Below are positions 12,061 through 23,109 of a DNA stretch of 64,000 nucleotides, one piece after another; the first letter of the stretch is position 1; each line of letters begins with the position of its first letter. This stretch comes from Gracilaria domingensis (Eukaryota > Rhodophyta > Florideophyceae > Gracilariales > Gracilariaceae). The stretch spans positions 62,001 to 126,000 of the forward strand of contig VCMS01000238.1 of NCBI GenBank assembly GCA_022539475.1. Reading direction: 5' to 3'. The notes below the pieces were generated by a model. It worked only from the letters and a program-made list of their open reading frames with translations, had not been told where the DNA came from and ran no database searches. A program made the position numbers and the translations under genes.

Positions 12061-14154
12061 AATCGCTCTGAGCTGCTCGGAGCCATGCGGTGCCCTGCCA
12101 GTGCTTCACTGCTCACTGAAGAGTGCGCTACTAACAGCTCTTGAGCTGAAACTAGCTACTCTCTATTCGTAGAAGGCTACTTGTTCGCCCAGTCGCTTTC
12201 GCATTGAGACGGCGCGTAACGCAAGCCATTCAACATACTCAAAGAGTGACGAACAGCGCCACCCTGATACGCACACCCCACGCGTGGCGTCGTCGACCAC
12301 TGCCAGCGGATGGCGTGGTGGCCGTACCTCGCCGGCCGCGCTCTGACGCAAACCGACCATCTGAATCCTTCCCCGCTTCACGCGGCGCGCGTAATGCGAG
12401 CACACATTTGGCCCGCTGAACGAGCGGCGCAGGACGCACGCACAGTTAGAAACCGCACCGCCCGCTGCGTGCAACACAGGCGGTCGGTCCTGCGCTGGCG
12501 CGAGGCCGGTGCGTACTCGAGTGCATTGATGTGGCGCAGGCGCGCGCGCAATGGCAGACGCACGTCTCCAGTCGACAGTCTCACCTTCAGTATGGGGGCG
12601 TGGGCCATTATGTCGCGCAGCGGCTGCATCAGCAGCAGGCGCTCCTGCGGCGCGCCGTACGTGGCATCGTCCATGATGGCGGCGCGAAGCAGCGAGCATT
12701 GCAGACGTAGCTGGTGGCGGCGCCCGCTCTCACGGCGCAGCTGCGCCGGGCTTACCTTGCCCCCGTGCGGCATGCTGTACGCGAGCACGAAGACTTGCAT
12801 GGGGGAAGCGCGGCCGTTTGGGGTGAGCGACAAACGGATGTCACCAATGAGCGATCCGATGGACGCGCGCACATGCCGGTCTGTAGCCCAGACGTGCCTG
12901 TGCACCAGCGGTACGTAACACGGCGTGGTGTGCGGCGCCTTCTCGGCCGCTGCCACACAAAGTGCTGCACCTGCTTGGCCATGATGAGCTTGGAGTCGCC
13001 GTCGATGCGAACGTCAGATTGCATGACAACAAACGTCAGATTGCATGACAACAGCCGCTTTCGCGCGCGCAATGGGAGAGCAGCGCCTCCAGGTGGGGCG
13101 CCACTTGCGGCGCTTTGCGGACGCTGCGCGTAGCATCCTCGTCATCGTGCTGGCGCGGTGGCAGCCCGCTATCCGACGGTGCGTCGAGAGCCACGCATCG
13201 AGAGCCGCCTGTATGACAGTGGGTACAAGCCGATTTGGGCCGCACGGTGGCTGCGGCAAAGGGGTCAGCGAAGGCGGCAGCCAAGGCGGCGGCCCTGACT
13301 GCGGCGGCTATGACAGAAACGCTTGCGCAACCCGTGCCACGTGCTAGATTACATGACACGCTTGGGAAGCGGGTCGATATGTGACATCGGCTTCGCTTGC
13401 TGCACCGCGCCTCGTCACGCAGCGCCACGAACCCCCTTATGTCCGTTACTGTCGGGCACGCACACGGGTTTGGGAAACACAGCTGCTGCCTTCCACCTCG
13501 ATCAGCGCCGCCATGTCCACCGTTACGGCCCTCCTCTCCGCCGCGTTGCTGGCCCTCAGCGTGGCCTCTTCCTTCTTCCCGCACGCGCGTGCGCATGGCG
13601 AGCGGCTGAAAATCGCCGGGAACCTGCTGCTCAGCTCTGAGGTGCACGAATCATCTCCAACCAGATACCGCGCGAGCAGCGCTGTAACAAACAGTTTCGC
13701 ACCTTTGATTGCGCTTGCAACAATGTTCAAAACGCGCCCTAGGGCTATGCCACTTCCAGTCGTCTTTCGCCTTGAGATCTTTATGTAATGCAAGGCGTTT
13801 TTCAGATCCTTTCCGGCACCCATGGTCAAGTTTTTCTCTCGCACTTCATCTCCACTTTCGCTCGATAGTGTGGTGTCATCGCCCCCCAGCACCCCGCCCA
13901 AGACTTGCTTGCACTCGCCCCTGCGTGGGGAGCGTCTTCGCCACAGTGCCCCGCCCTTTTTCGAGGGCTGGGCCAACTTTAGGGTTCTTCCTGCCTGAAA
14001 GGCGCATCTTCGATGTTGCAATTTATCCGGCCCATACCCCAGATACTCCGCCACTCCTGACCATCCCATTCTTGGGGGCTGCATCACCGTGTATGGCGCT
14101 CAGGTGGCCAGTGAAGAGTTCATCACGGTCTGAATCTCTTTAAAGACCTCGCAG
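12061..14154. other. GC-rich block with overlapping ORFs, coding strand unresolved
   Basis: This block is much more GC-rich than its surroundings, and all six frames stay open for long stretches, so ORF length is uninformative. A 22-bp unit (CGTCAGATTGCATGACAACA core) is repeated in tandem at about 13010-13050. The best-looking ORF is the signal-peptide ORF at 13513. A minus-strand ORF (14087-13446) is an alternative. The base composition suggests promoter/first-exon DNA captured from host genes. Confidence 0.35.
13513..13788 (+). CDS. Putative secreted-protein first exon (91-aa ORF)
   Basis: The ATG at 13513 opens with MSTVTALLSAALLALSVASS, a typical signal peptide: short N-region, a run of A/L/V, then a cleavage-like A-x-A before the following His-Gly. 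The mature part does not resemble a known family, and the frame may be valid only up to a splice donor soon after LLLSSE (GAG/GTGCAC at about 13640). It lies in the GC-rich block of the transposon, upstream of the kinase-like gene, and could be the N-terminal exon of a captured gene. The opposite strand is also open, so confidence is low. Confidence 0.3.
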   Translation: MSTVTALLSAALLALSVASSFFPHARAHGERLKIAGNLLLSSEVHESSPTRYRASSAVTNSFAPLIALATMFKTRPRAMPLPVVFRLEIFM

Positions 14155-15270
14155 GCTCGAATTTATACATACGCGGAGTCGAGACAGGATCATGTTCACT
14201 TTTTCCAGCAGTTGCTCTCGGCGTCCAATCGAAGCTTGACCAGTGTGTACAAGTTTCGCAATGATCTACGTGACTCGGGGTTGGGACGATGTAGTGCTGC
14301 CGTCGATTTGCACACGGGGCTTTCTGTTTGTGTCAAGGTTACTAACAAGGCAAAACGAAGCGCTTCACAGGTCGCACAGGCCATGAACGAGGCCGTTACA
14401 CTGCTTTGTATGCCTGATCACCGCAATATCGTTCCAATTCTCGATGTGTTCGAGAGTGCGCGTACTCTGTACCTCGTTACCGACTATGCTGATGCTAACA
14501 CCCTAACGGAGGTGGTTCAGTATCGAGGTATGCTATGTGAGGCTGATGTGGCTACAATTGTATCTGGTTTGCTTCGCGCTTTGGTCCATATGCAGCACTC
14601 ACAACTCGTTCACAGACTCATCTGTCCCGATAATATATTGTTGTTACCACATCATGACAACATCGCCGTGCCTGTTTTGCACAACTTCGAGTATGCCGTA
14701 TCAAACGCCGACCTAAAGGATAGCACAAGTATGTCGAAGTGCTATTCAGAACATGGACCTTTATCATTATCGCAGCTGGCCTATATAGCTCCGGAAGTTG
14801 CACGAGGTGACGTTGGTGATTCTCAACAAGATGTGTGGTCAGTCGGCATTCTTATGCATTTTTTGCTTGTCGGATGCACTCCGTTTGACGATAATCTATC
14901 AAGTTTGGACAACCTTACCCGCACAATTGCGTCCACCAGGGGGAAACCTACTTTTTCGGGTGCGCTATGGGGCGGAGTTACTTCTGGAGCGAAAGATCTT
15001 TGTGCTAGTTTGTTACATTCGAATGCTAAGTACCGTGTTAGTGCGTCGGACGCACTACTTCACCCTTGGCTTAACTTATACAACAGTATTGCCTCACACT
15101 CTCTCCTCTCCATGTGCAATACCTTCTTCATTATTCATATTCCTGTATGTCGCGTTTTGTTGCTCTATATCTTACCCTCATTTCTCGCAGAGCTTAGTTC
15201 CTTTCCCCTTGATATACCTTTTACGCTCCTGACTTTTGTGCAACTATTCCCTACGAGCTATAAGAGTTGA
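14155..15270 (+). CDS. Protein kinase-like domain, predicted pseudokinase
   Basis: Numbering starts at the TTG at 14212. A CAMK-like kinase domain spans about residues 13-287. It has a reduced glycine loop (GLG at 23-25), the beta-3 lysine (VKV, K42), a possible alpha-C glutamate (E60), the APE motif (IAPE, 192-195), the F-helix Asp (DVWS, 207-210) and the closing HPWL (284-287). Two catalytic motifs are altered: HRD reads HRL (134-136) and DFG reads HNF (157-159). Both key aspartates are therefore absent, and a pseudokinase is predicted. No in-frame ATG exists. The frame opens after a TGA (14131) and a plausible acceptor (CTCGCAG, ending 14154), so an upstream exon is likely missing. The hydrophobic tail after HPWL is probably intron or UTR read-through. 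It is transposon cargo. Confidence 0.6.
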   Translation, partial: ARIYTYAESRQDHVHFFQQLLSASNRSLTSVYKFRNDLRDSGLGRCSAAVDLHTGLSVCVKVTNKAKRSASQVAQAMNEAVTLLCMPDHRNIVPILDVFESARTLYLVTDYADANTLTEVVQYRGMLCEADVATIVSGLLRALVHMQHSQLVHRLICPDNILLLPHHDNIAVPVLHNFEYAVSNADLKDSTSMSKCYSEHGPLSLSQLAYIAPEVARGDVGDSQQDVWSVGILMHFLLVGCTPFDDNLSSLDNLTRTIASTRGKPTFSGALWGGVTSGAKDLCASLLHSNAKYRVSASDALLHPWLNLYNSIASHSLLSMCNTFFIIHIPVCRVLLLYILPSFLAELSSFPLDIPFTLLTFVQLFPTSYKS

Positions 15271-15419
15271 AGGCGCCTCTCCTTTGTACAAAGTATATAA
15301 CTGAAATGCTCCTGGTCTCCTCTCATCACCTAGTCAGCGCTCGCCTTGTTTCCCCTCATAACGTGGCCCGCAACAGATAAACTTCACACTGAACAGGCAC
15401 ATCGTTCCATTCTGCTTGT

Positions 15420-15891
15420 TCAGACATCAGCTCGCTTGCTTGGAGATACAGCGGGCGACGCAGAAACACTGCCTCGTTGTTCCGATGAGCCTTCCACATT
15501 CTTTGAAAGACTGACAAAGGTCGCATCCAACTCGCTTATCTTGGCTTCCATCTGGTCGATCTGAGTAAATACGTTGTCCGAAAACGATTTGAAACTTGAT
15601 TGCATCTCGGATAACAGTTGTTGTCACTCACGTCCAATTTGTCTGTACGACTCGATTTCGGCGTTATTCACTGTCGAACTGGCGGGAATGTCCGTCGACT
15701 TCACTGGCTGTGCTTCATCTTGAACTCGCTTTGGTTCAACGGAGTTCATTGTAGCGGTGTCGAAGCGGGGAGACTCGGACGGAACGGCGCTTAACCGCTC
15801 CGCAAGCTGGCACCTTCGCTGTGGTTGCGGGTGAGACGGTAGTCGCGGCGCCCAGCAGTGATGGGGACGTGAAGGCGAGCTGTGACGTCAT
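15420..15891 (-). pseudogene. Coiled-coil gene piece with transit-peptide-like start
   Basis: The minus-strand ATG at 15891 opens a frame starting MTSQLAFTSPSLLG. It continues rich in S, T, A and basic residues (KRRSVRV) without acidic residues, as plastid transit peptides do. A neighbouring frame then continues as a hydrophilic stretch (TATMNSVEPKRVQ onward), meets a TGA beside a GTGAGT donor-like site, and resumes as a coiled coil (SSFKSFSDNVFTQIDQMEAK) to a stop at 15420. This needs one frame change and either an intron or a stop. It may be a captured and broken nuclear gene for a plastid protein. The host function is not recognised. Confidence 0.35.
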
Positions 15892-18668
15892 TGTTGATGG
15901 AATTGGCTTTTCTTAGGACAGAATTGCATTACACGTGGATCTGCGCTGGCCATTCCTCGCCTCGCGCTTCCGTTGTTGGGGTTTGATGATGCGCTCATCG
16001 GTCACGGCGACGGCGATGATGGTGGAATACGGCCACCGACAAGTGGTGAGATCTCATCATCGTCCATGCCATTCCCGTCACTTCACCGGTACCGTTGGTA
16101 CCAACTTGCACAGTATCAACGTGTTTGTTTGCTTCACGCAAATTCATCAGCGCAAGCATCAGCGTTTTGCAGCTGGGACCGTCGTAGCAAAACAGCAACA
16201 CAACGGCTATTTCCGTCAGTTGGTCGGACACGAGTGGCGCAAGAAGAGAGGCCCATCTGAGAGAAAACTACCGCTGGCCCCGTTCTTTACGCTAGCATTT
16301 ATCGGTCGACTGTTCTCTTTGCTCTTAAAGCCAAACTGGTTCCCATTTGGATTCATTACCGTTGAAGATAGAGATTCAACTTCCTCAGGCGAATATTTGT
16401 TCAGCAGCTTCCTTTTATGGTTCAAGTGCTTGGCTCCTGCATCGATGGATCTATTCCAACTAGAAACACATGAGTTCTACATCTTGGTTAGCATAGCAAC
16501 TATACGCTATGTGACATAAGTCGGTGAGTCTTCTTCCCATAGATGCTCTCGAGTGATTCCACTCAGAATTACATCAGACGGTTACATTTTGCAGCTGCTT
16601 TCCTCAATCTACTTGGATTGAGGCCTATGGTCTGTTACTTCGTTTGTGCTTCTCTTGTCGGGAAGATCTCCACTCCTTCCACCAAATGAGGTTTGGTGGT
16701 GAGGCCTTCATGGTGAGCATTTCCATGAAATGCGCTCGGAATGCTTACAACGTTGTCACTCTGTCTTGTAACAGTTACATTAACTACATCGGATTGCGAT
16801 ATCATGGATCCAGATCACTGCACCTTTGAACACAGAAGTTTCTATTAGGTCCACCGAGGCCCCTTCTATAGTGTTTTGTTTACTGCTCTATACCGTCATT
16901 CCTCTTATCACTTGTTACCAAGAGAAGATGTCGTTACTACAAACCCATGGTACTGCTGTAGTCTGTGAGTTGATTTTCGAAGATGCTGGAGTATCTATAC
17001 TATTGACAACTGATCTGGTATGTGTTTGGGCCCCATCTCTTCTGGTGCTCTTGTCCAACATGGATGCGCTATTGCATGACGCCATCTTATGAGCACAAAT
17101 CACGAATTCAACAATATCAAACAAACAGTGTGGTGGAGTAATATGGACGAGTGGACCTACCATGAACCCATGAACGTGAACACATCCGTGCGTGTACGGA
17201 CGCATCCGTCATCATCTCGTTTGCAACATTCCACTATCTCCCCCCCCGCAGGAGTACGTCATTTCCCCTTCCTAACGGTCAAAACAATATATTGGTGCGA
17301 ACTGCAAACCATGAGTTGGTTTTCGTGCAGCGGCGAATACGTAATCTGCGTCAAAAAACACGATATCGTGTACTCGGCCATGAGTAGCGACATGTTTACG
17401 TTGTCAACTATCAAACATGTGAGCAGTCCGCGAAACGGTGTGCAGACCATGAAACGGTCGGGTAAACGGCACTCTTACTACATTGCAATAATGTGTACCT
17501 TCGTATATAAAACTCGCAGTGGTGTCGTTTAAGAACTCGAACGTCTCTGCCATTGTCAATCAGAGATGTTAATTCTTTGATGTAGTGCTTATTAAGCTAT
17601 TGAGTTGTGTCAACTGTGGCTTCTGTTCTCGATCACTCATATCTTAATATGAGGAACGATCCCTCTACTGATCGTAACGCACCGCGTTTTGGCGGGCAAA
17701 AGTCCAAATGAACTCCAAATACGCTTGAAGTACTTCCCGCTAGCAGTGGGCTTATTGCTTGCAAAAGCTTTGGTCTTTCTGTCACAAGTCCGTTGTCGTC
17801 TCGGCAGAAAATTTCCCGCCTTCATTATCCCTCGTGCGTATCAAACGCTTGCTTCAGCCAGGTATCTCGTGACTTTCATTGTGACCATGTGTATGAAAAC
17901 ATATATTTCTGTTGACTGATGTACAACGTGCATGTCTTTAACTCTCAGGACATTTCAATTGGTCTCACTCTATAATATAATATCTGCGCGTATCTTGTAC
18001 ACACTCGTGCTTTCACAGACGAAAAGCTCATGGGCGCCGACACGGGCAGCGCGCCACACGCAAGCGAATGGGACACCAGCTCTGCTTCTGTTTGTACGAG
18101 AGAATCTGCATGTCTCGAGCCAAGAGGTAGTGCGAAACTATTGAAGGTGCTCTAATGCATGCGGAACAAGGCGTTTCAGGACGTCTTTTTCCAATTCCCG
18201 TCAGGCAGGGAACGTGGAAAGTGTATGTCACGTTCCTATACACATCAGATCCAGAGTTCTTGAAACTAATACGTCTTCGCTTTGAAAAGAGTATAACGAC
18301 AAAGTCCGTCGAATATGGGGCGCGGAGTAGAAAAATAGTAGAGGTGTTCCAACATGTGGTGACCAATGTCACCTCACTACAGAAGCGGGAAGGTTAGCAC
18401 AAGCCTGTCCTGCAACTGTCACACTATAAGTGCACTTATCTAGAACGAGAGCCAGCACCAGTAGTCACGAGACATGTAGTAGTCTCGGTAAACATAATTT
18501 TACTCAAATGACAATCTCATGTACAATGGAGCGTTATCAGCTTCATATCAACAGTCTAATGGTACAAGTGGATTTGTATCACAAGGGTAGACTTCTACTA
18601 CCCCGTAACCTATGTTGGCACCAGTCGGGACATAGCTATATGATATGCTTAACATGGGGAAAAGACAA
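15892..18668. other. Transposon interior with unassigned exon-like pieces
   Basis: No long ORF. Splice-acceptor-like sites followed by short open stretches occur on the plus strand. One follows a run of C at about 17253 (frame with NILVRTANHELVFVQRRIRN). Another follows GTGCTTTCACAG at about 18020 (frame with DEKLMGADTGSAPHASEWD). An 80-codon ORF lies at 18155-18397. On the minus strand, 16425-15995 holds hydrophilic ORFs. These could be exons of an intron-bearing cargo gene, perhaps the 3' exons of the kinase-like gene, but I cannot assemble a model. Confidence 0.3.
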
Positions 18669-20524
18669 TCAAATGGAGCGCAAGATAATGTGCCCCACGG
18701 CTAGAAGATAGCGGGGTACTGCGGTCGTCATCTCCTTGAATTGTCGCACGATTATAGCCGCCGAGCGTTCGTGCAACCAATGCACCCTACCCAGAAAGAA
18801 ACGTCCAAATGTCGAGTGCTGGTACAAAGCACGCAGCGGCGACAACATAGCGACTGCCATGGGCTTTGGTATGATGTCTGTATAGACAGATACAATGATA
18901 CCGTCGACTGACAGAGAACCTGACATAGTAATAGGGGAATACATACCCTTCATCATATGCTCCTCAATGGCCAGTACGAGTGCAAGACCGCCTTCATCAG
19001 TGAAAAGTTTGTCACCGACAGTTACCAGACGAGCTGGCACTTCACCACGCCCGGCGACTGGGAGAAAATGTGATTCACTAATATGCAAAGTATATGTCTG
19101 CTCTTGAGCTGTTTCATAGTTTTTGGCTATTATCCTTCTGTAAAGCGCCCATTGAGACTCAGACTTGTGACCGAAAAAGAACACGTCTGAAGCAACCGAA
19201 TCAGAACCGTGAATCACAGCATCTCCGAAATTGAGCTCACTCATAGGTTTGGGCCGAGCATGTCCCAGAGGCGTTACTGTTTTTACAAGTGACAGCGCGG
19301 GGAAACACGAGTCCTTTGCATTCACGTTTACCGTAGAATTGCCCCGGGGACACACCACTGACTCATGAGAGATATCACACATGCAACCAGATTCCAAACA
19401 TGATAGTGTACAACATTCCTTATTGATGACCTCCTGACTGAAGATCGTGCCAGTAAGATCAATGTCCTTGCTTGATATAGATACATTTATAAACATAATC
19501 CCTTTAAGGAACTTTGCACCCGCCATAGTAACCTCTGTTGTGTTAATGTCTGCTACGGTTTTGCCGTCCACAATCGCATCTGCAAGTGAAAACGTGCTGC
19601 AGACATTCTCTGTATACGAGGTCACATTGTTGATAACAAGATTGGTGATATCTGACTTTGAAAGATCAATATAGTTTCTAATCTTCACGTCCAGCAGGTG
19701 GAGGCCAGTTATTTCAGTTTTATCGCAATAGAAACCATCCGTAAAAGAGACGTTCTTAAACATCGCCGTTTGCAATGAAATCTTCTTCTTTGGGATTGCA
19801 CCAGCTTTAACCTCCTCATGACACATCACACTACTAATTCTAGACGATTGCACTTCAAAATCCTCCACCGAAGCACTCTGAAAACGAATATATCCGGACC
19901 CGTTCGTGTGATGAACTAAAGCGCGACTGAGAGACATGTCGGACATGAGAATCTCTCCTCCGTCATTTGGGCTGCCACTAGAAGAGTGAGTGCCCAATGT
20001 TGCGTGAGAAATCGTTATACGTTTCACATCACCATGGCTAAATCGCATGTGATTGTTGAATGTGTAATTCTTGAAGGTAACGCTGTCTAACGCAAACTTC
20101 TCGAACATGACATCAAGCGAACTTTCGAAGGTGCAGTTCTCAAATAGCACGTTGTGCATGGTAGTATGCGTGAACATGCCTTCTCTTTCTGGTTCCCTTT
20201 CGCAGTTCCGAAAGTACAAGCTTTGAAAGAAACATCGTGCCAAGTCGTACCGTCAAGAGGGTCATCTCTTTCCGCTGGGAAATGGAAACCGCAGTTTGTA
20301 AAACGTGTATTCTTGATACGAGATTTGGTGAATACCCAGCTGTGAGTGCGATTGATGAAATGCTCGTCCTGTACGCAGAGATTGAAGAAAAAGCCCTTGT
20401 TTCCTTGTTTTCTTATATCAGCTGGTCCTTGGCAATGTTTGTAGCTTATTTCAGTGATGCTTTGTTGCACGAGGCACAGAATAATAAAGATGAAGAGCGG
20501 AGCACGAAAGACAGAGTACGCCAT
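18669..20524 (-). CDS. Secreted protein with C-terminal Hog (Hedgehog-type Hint) domain
   Basis: The ATG at 20524 is followed by a signal peptide (a hydrophobic run of F, I and L through about residue 20). Next come pentapeptide-like beta-helix repeats with recurring F-x-N-C-x-F spacing, then a Cys-rich linker (CCTLSCLESGCMCD). The Hog domain starts at the conserved Cys-Phe-Pro (residues 313-315 of the downstream frame), followed by LNFGDAV, the His of the S-E-S-H block (392), GDKLF, the GMYSPITMSG signature and a late LSVDGIIVSVYTD strand. Known Hog domains self-cleave at that Cys; activity here is inferred. Two frames (20524-20087 and 20243-18669) must be joined by one extra base near 20208; adding G to TTCGG works. 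It is cargo of the 16-kb transposon. Hog proteins outside animals are known but poorly understood. Confidence 0.7.
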
Positions 20525-21349
20525 TACTGAATGTCCTTCCTTACCAAAGAATAGTAGCTAAACGCCGACAACCAGAAACGAATGAATAATCTAAAGACCT
20601 CGTCCACCGATCAATGTACTGAGTAACGTCCTTCAAAAAGTTTAGCGTAGCAGAACGTGGAAGATGTAAAGAAGAAGTTGTGGATTAAGACCGCAGCAGG
20701 TGAGAAGAATGAAGGGAAAGTCGGGGAGCGATCATCGGTGTGCTTTGCATATGTTTCCATTCTGCGAAAAGCGTAGCCAAGCCGTGTTGATTTTGTTACT
20801 AGAGTGGGTAGCAGATTCAAAGTCTCACTCTATCATACTGAATGCCTGAGCACCATTATAGAACGTGGTTCGCTGAAGAAGAATGCTGGTTAAGATCGTA
20901 CATGAAGAACGGGCACCGGCATTTGACATGAAAGAAGAGCCTAAACCCAATTCATACTAGAAACTGTATACCCCGAAGAGGAAACAAAGGCACCTCCAGC
21001 GTTCTTCCCATTTCCACACATTATTCACCGCAAAGCAGCCTCACGGTTACATATCTTTTCGCCAAAATCTTGAAACGAATGCGTTAACCATTATTAGTAG
21101 TATTGGTGAGGGCAAAAAGTGGCTGGGCGGACTCAGCTAAACTGTTTCAGAACCCTTTAGAATTGATCAATTCAATTGTCTTTCGAACAGCCATGTTTGC
21201 GATTACTTAAAAAGGTGATGCAATATATCAGTTGAGCAGCGCAAACTCACGTAGATTATGGCGAAGATGAGACTGAACGTAGGTTTCACGGAACTTGCTT
21301 AGAAGTAGTGGGATGCCCTGTTGGTCAAGAAACGCACCAGTTTAGGGGA
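20525..21349. other. Intergenic DNA upstream of the Hog gene
   Basis: No supported ORF or repeat. It probably contains the Hog gene promoter, but no element stands out. Confidence 0.35.
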
Positions 21350-21550
21350 TCATCGATCATGTTCTAGACCATAGTAGCTATCCACATCCACCATCCATCC
21401 GCCAATGTGTACCACTACTTCGATTGCAAAATAGTACTTAAGCCGCGGATGCAAAACATCACAGCGTATGCAGGATATCAAGGCGAGCGGCAGCACCATC
21501 AACAGCAGAGTCTGTGCTTGCGCGCTCGCGAGCTGGCTGCCGGAGGCCAT
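21350..21550 (-). CDS. Putative signal-peptide first exon (66-aa ORF)
   Basis: The minus-strand ATG at 21550 begins MASGSQLASAQAQTLLLMVL and continues PLALISCIRC, a signal-peptide-like N-terminus with a cysteine near the expected cleavage site. The ORF soon ends, so if real it is a first exon with its promoter in the GC-rich DNA to the right. Function unknown. It resembles the situation at 13513, where a GC-rich block also leads into a signal peptide. Confidence 0.3.
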   Translation of the reverse strand: MASGSQLASAQAQTLLLMVLPLALISCIRCDVLHPRLKYYFAIEVVVHIGGWMVDVDSYYGLEHDR

Positions 21551-23109
21551 TCTGCTGTGCGCTGCTCAGGTCATCGGGCTGGTGCTGTGGCGCTTCGCCA
21601 TGATGCGCAGGCCGGGACGGTTTGCACGGCGCGTCGGGAACAGGCAATCACGGCGGCGATAAAGACATGCTGCGCACATGCTCGGATTACAGCTTTTGTG
21701 CCGACAGCGACGCGGGAGAGAACGACGCGCCGCACTTTTTCGCTCGAACTAAGATGGGGATCATCCGATGGCCGGAGAAGAAACAACCGTTTCTCACAGT
21801 CCGCTGCGTCGTCGAAGCTGACGGATATTTGCCTCGCGTTATTAGCGCGGGTCGGGTAAGGCCGATTTTTGCAGCGTGACGGAACAATTTGGTGTGAAAG
21901 AGCACGTGGCTTTTATTTTGAAAACATCATCCTGATGACGTCATGATGAAGTCATGGCGGAGCCAGGCACGTGACCGGTTTACGAGTCGCACGGGCCGTA
22001 TCTTACTAATCACTGTAATTGCCTGCCGCTGCCCCCACTGCTGCGCTCGAGCTCCGGCGCTCGAGCCCTGGCGCATACGGCGCCGCGAACTGCACGAGGG
22101 AGAAAATGCGCAAGATATACTGCCCTCGGAGAGTGAGCGCCGCGCCTCGTCGACCGGAGCGCAATCACTTCTGAACCGTGAGAGGCCGTTGGGCGCCGCG
22201 CCCGCGTCTGTCCGCCTTCGAATCGAGCTCGTCCCTGGCCGTACCCACCTGTCGCCCCCCACGCCGCTCACCTCAACACTTTCACACCACTTTCCAGCTG
22301 CCCGCTGCTATGCCCGCGCCCACGTCCCATACAATAATTAAGCCCTCCTCCTTCGCGGCAACCCCCAGCCCATCGTAATCAGTACCCTACCTCCCCTGAG
22401 CTTCTGCTCACCTCCGCACAAGCACTGGCTACCTTCCACTCATCATCTACCACTCTCTTCTACGCGTTGATCTCAATCATCTCGACTTTCACTGTTCCAC
22501 TCCTTTTTCACACTCCGGCCTCCACCCTCTCTGTCTCCTGACTCCTCCCAGCGCCAAAAACTCCCCCTGCACCTTCCCGGCGACTCTGTGCAAACTTCTT
22601 GCTGCTAAAGCCTCACTCTTCTGCTGGTTTACCAACCCACGCACAATGCCATCATCAAGTCGCCACGGCACTCCGTGCCCGGCACCAGCACCCTCCGTTC
22701 CCCCGCTCGCACCGCCGACATGCGCTCATCGAAATTCTTTTCCGGCTACCGCACACGTACCACGATGGCGCGCAACCTATGAAGTCCGATGCGCAACTGC
22801 AACGACAAACAACTGTTTACCACAACATGTAAGCTTCTTTCAAAAACATTGTCTCAGTCTTCAACAAAGACGCACCTATCGCATTGTATGCATTGTTCTC
22901 CAAATTTATTTCCTTATCAATAAGTGACTTCACCCGGTACGGTCTTTGCTAATCAGGAACAAGAACGGTCATGAATGTGAAAGTACTGACATGGCATCAA
23001 TCTCTTGTACTTACTTCAAACAATTTTCTACCGGCAGTATATGATCCGTGGCGAACATGAAACGAATTACATCTCATATATAACTTATGTACGTCTCATA
23101 ATTACTTCA
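21551..23109. other. Second GC-rich block of the transposon, no firm gene
   Basis: 21400-22800 is GC-rich with mutually overlapping ORFs on both strands and no recognisable domain. The sequence then becomes AT-rich towards the minus-strand gene ending at 23110. Confidence 0.35.

Noticed and set aside
12163-14143. Many ORFs of 100-213 codons on both strands
   Set aside because: High GC keeps all frames open; no frame except the signal-peptide ORF shows protein-like features.
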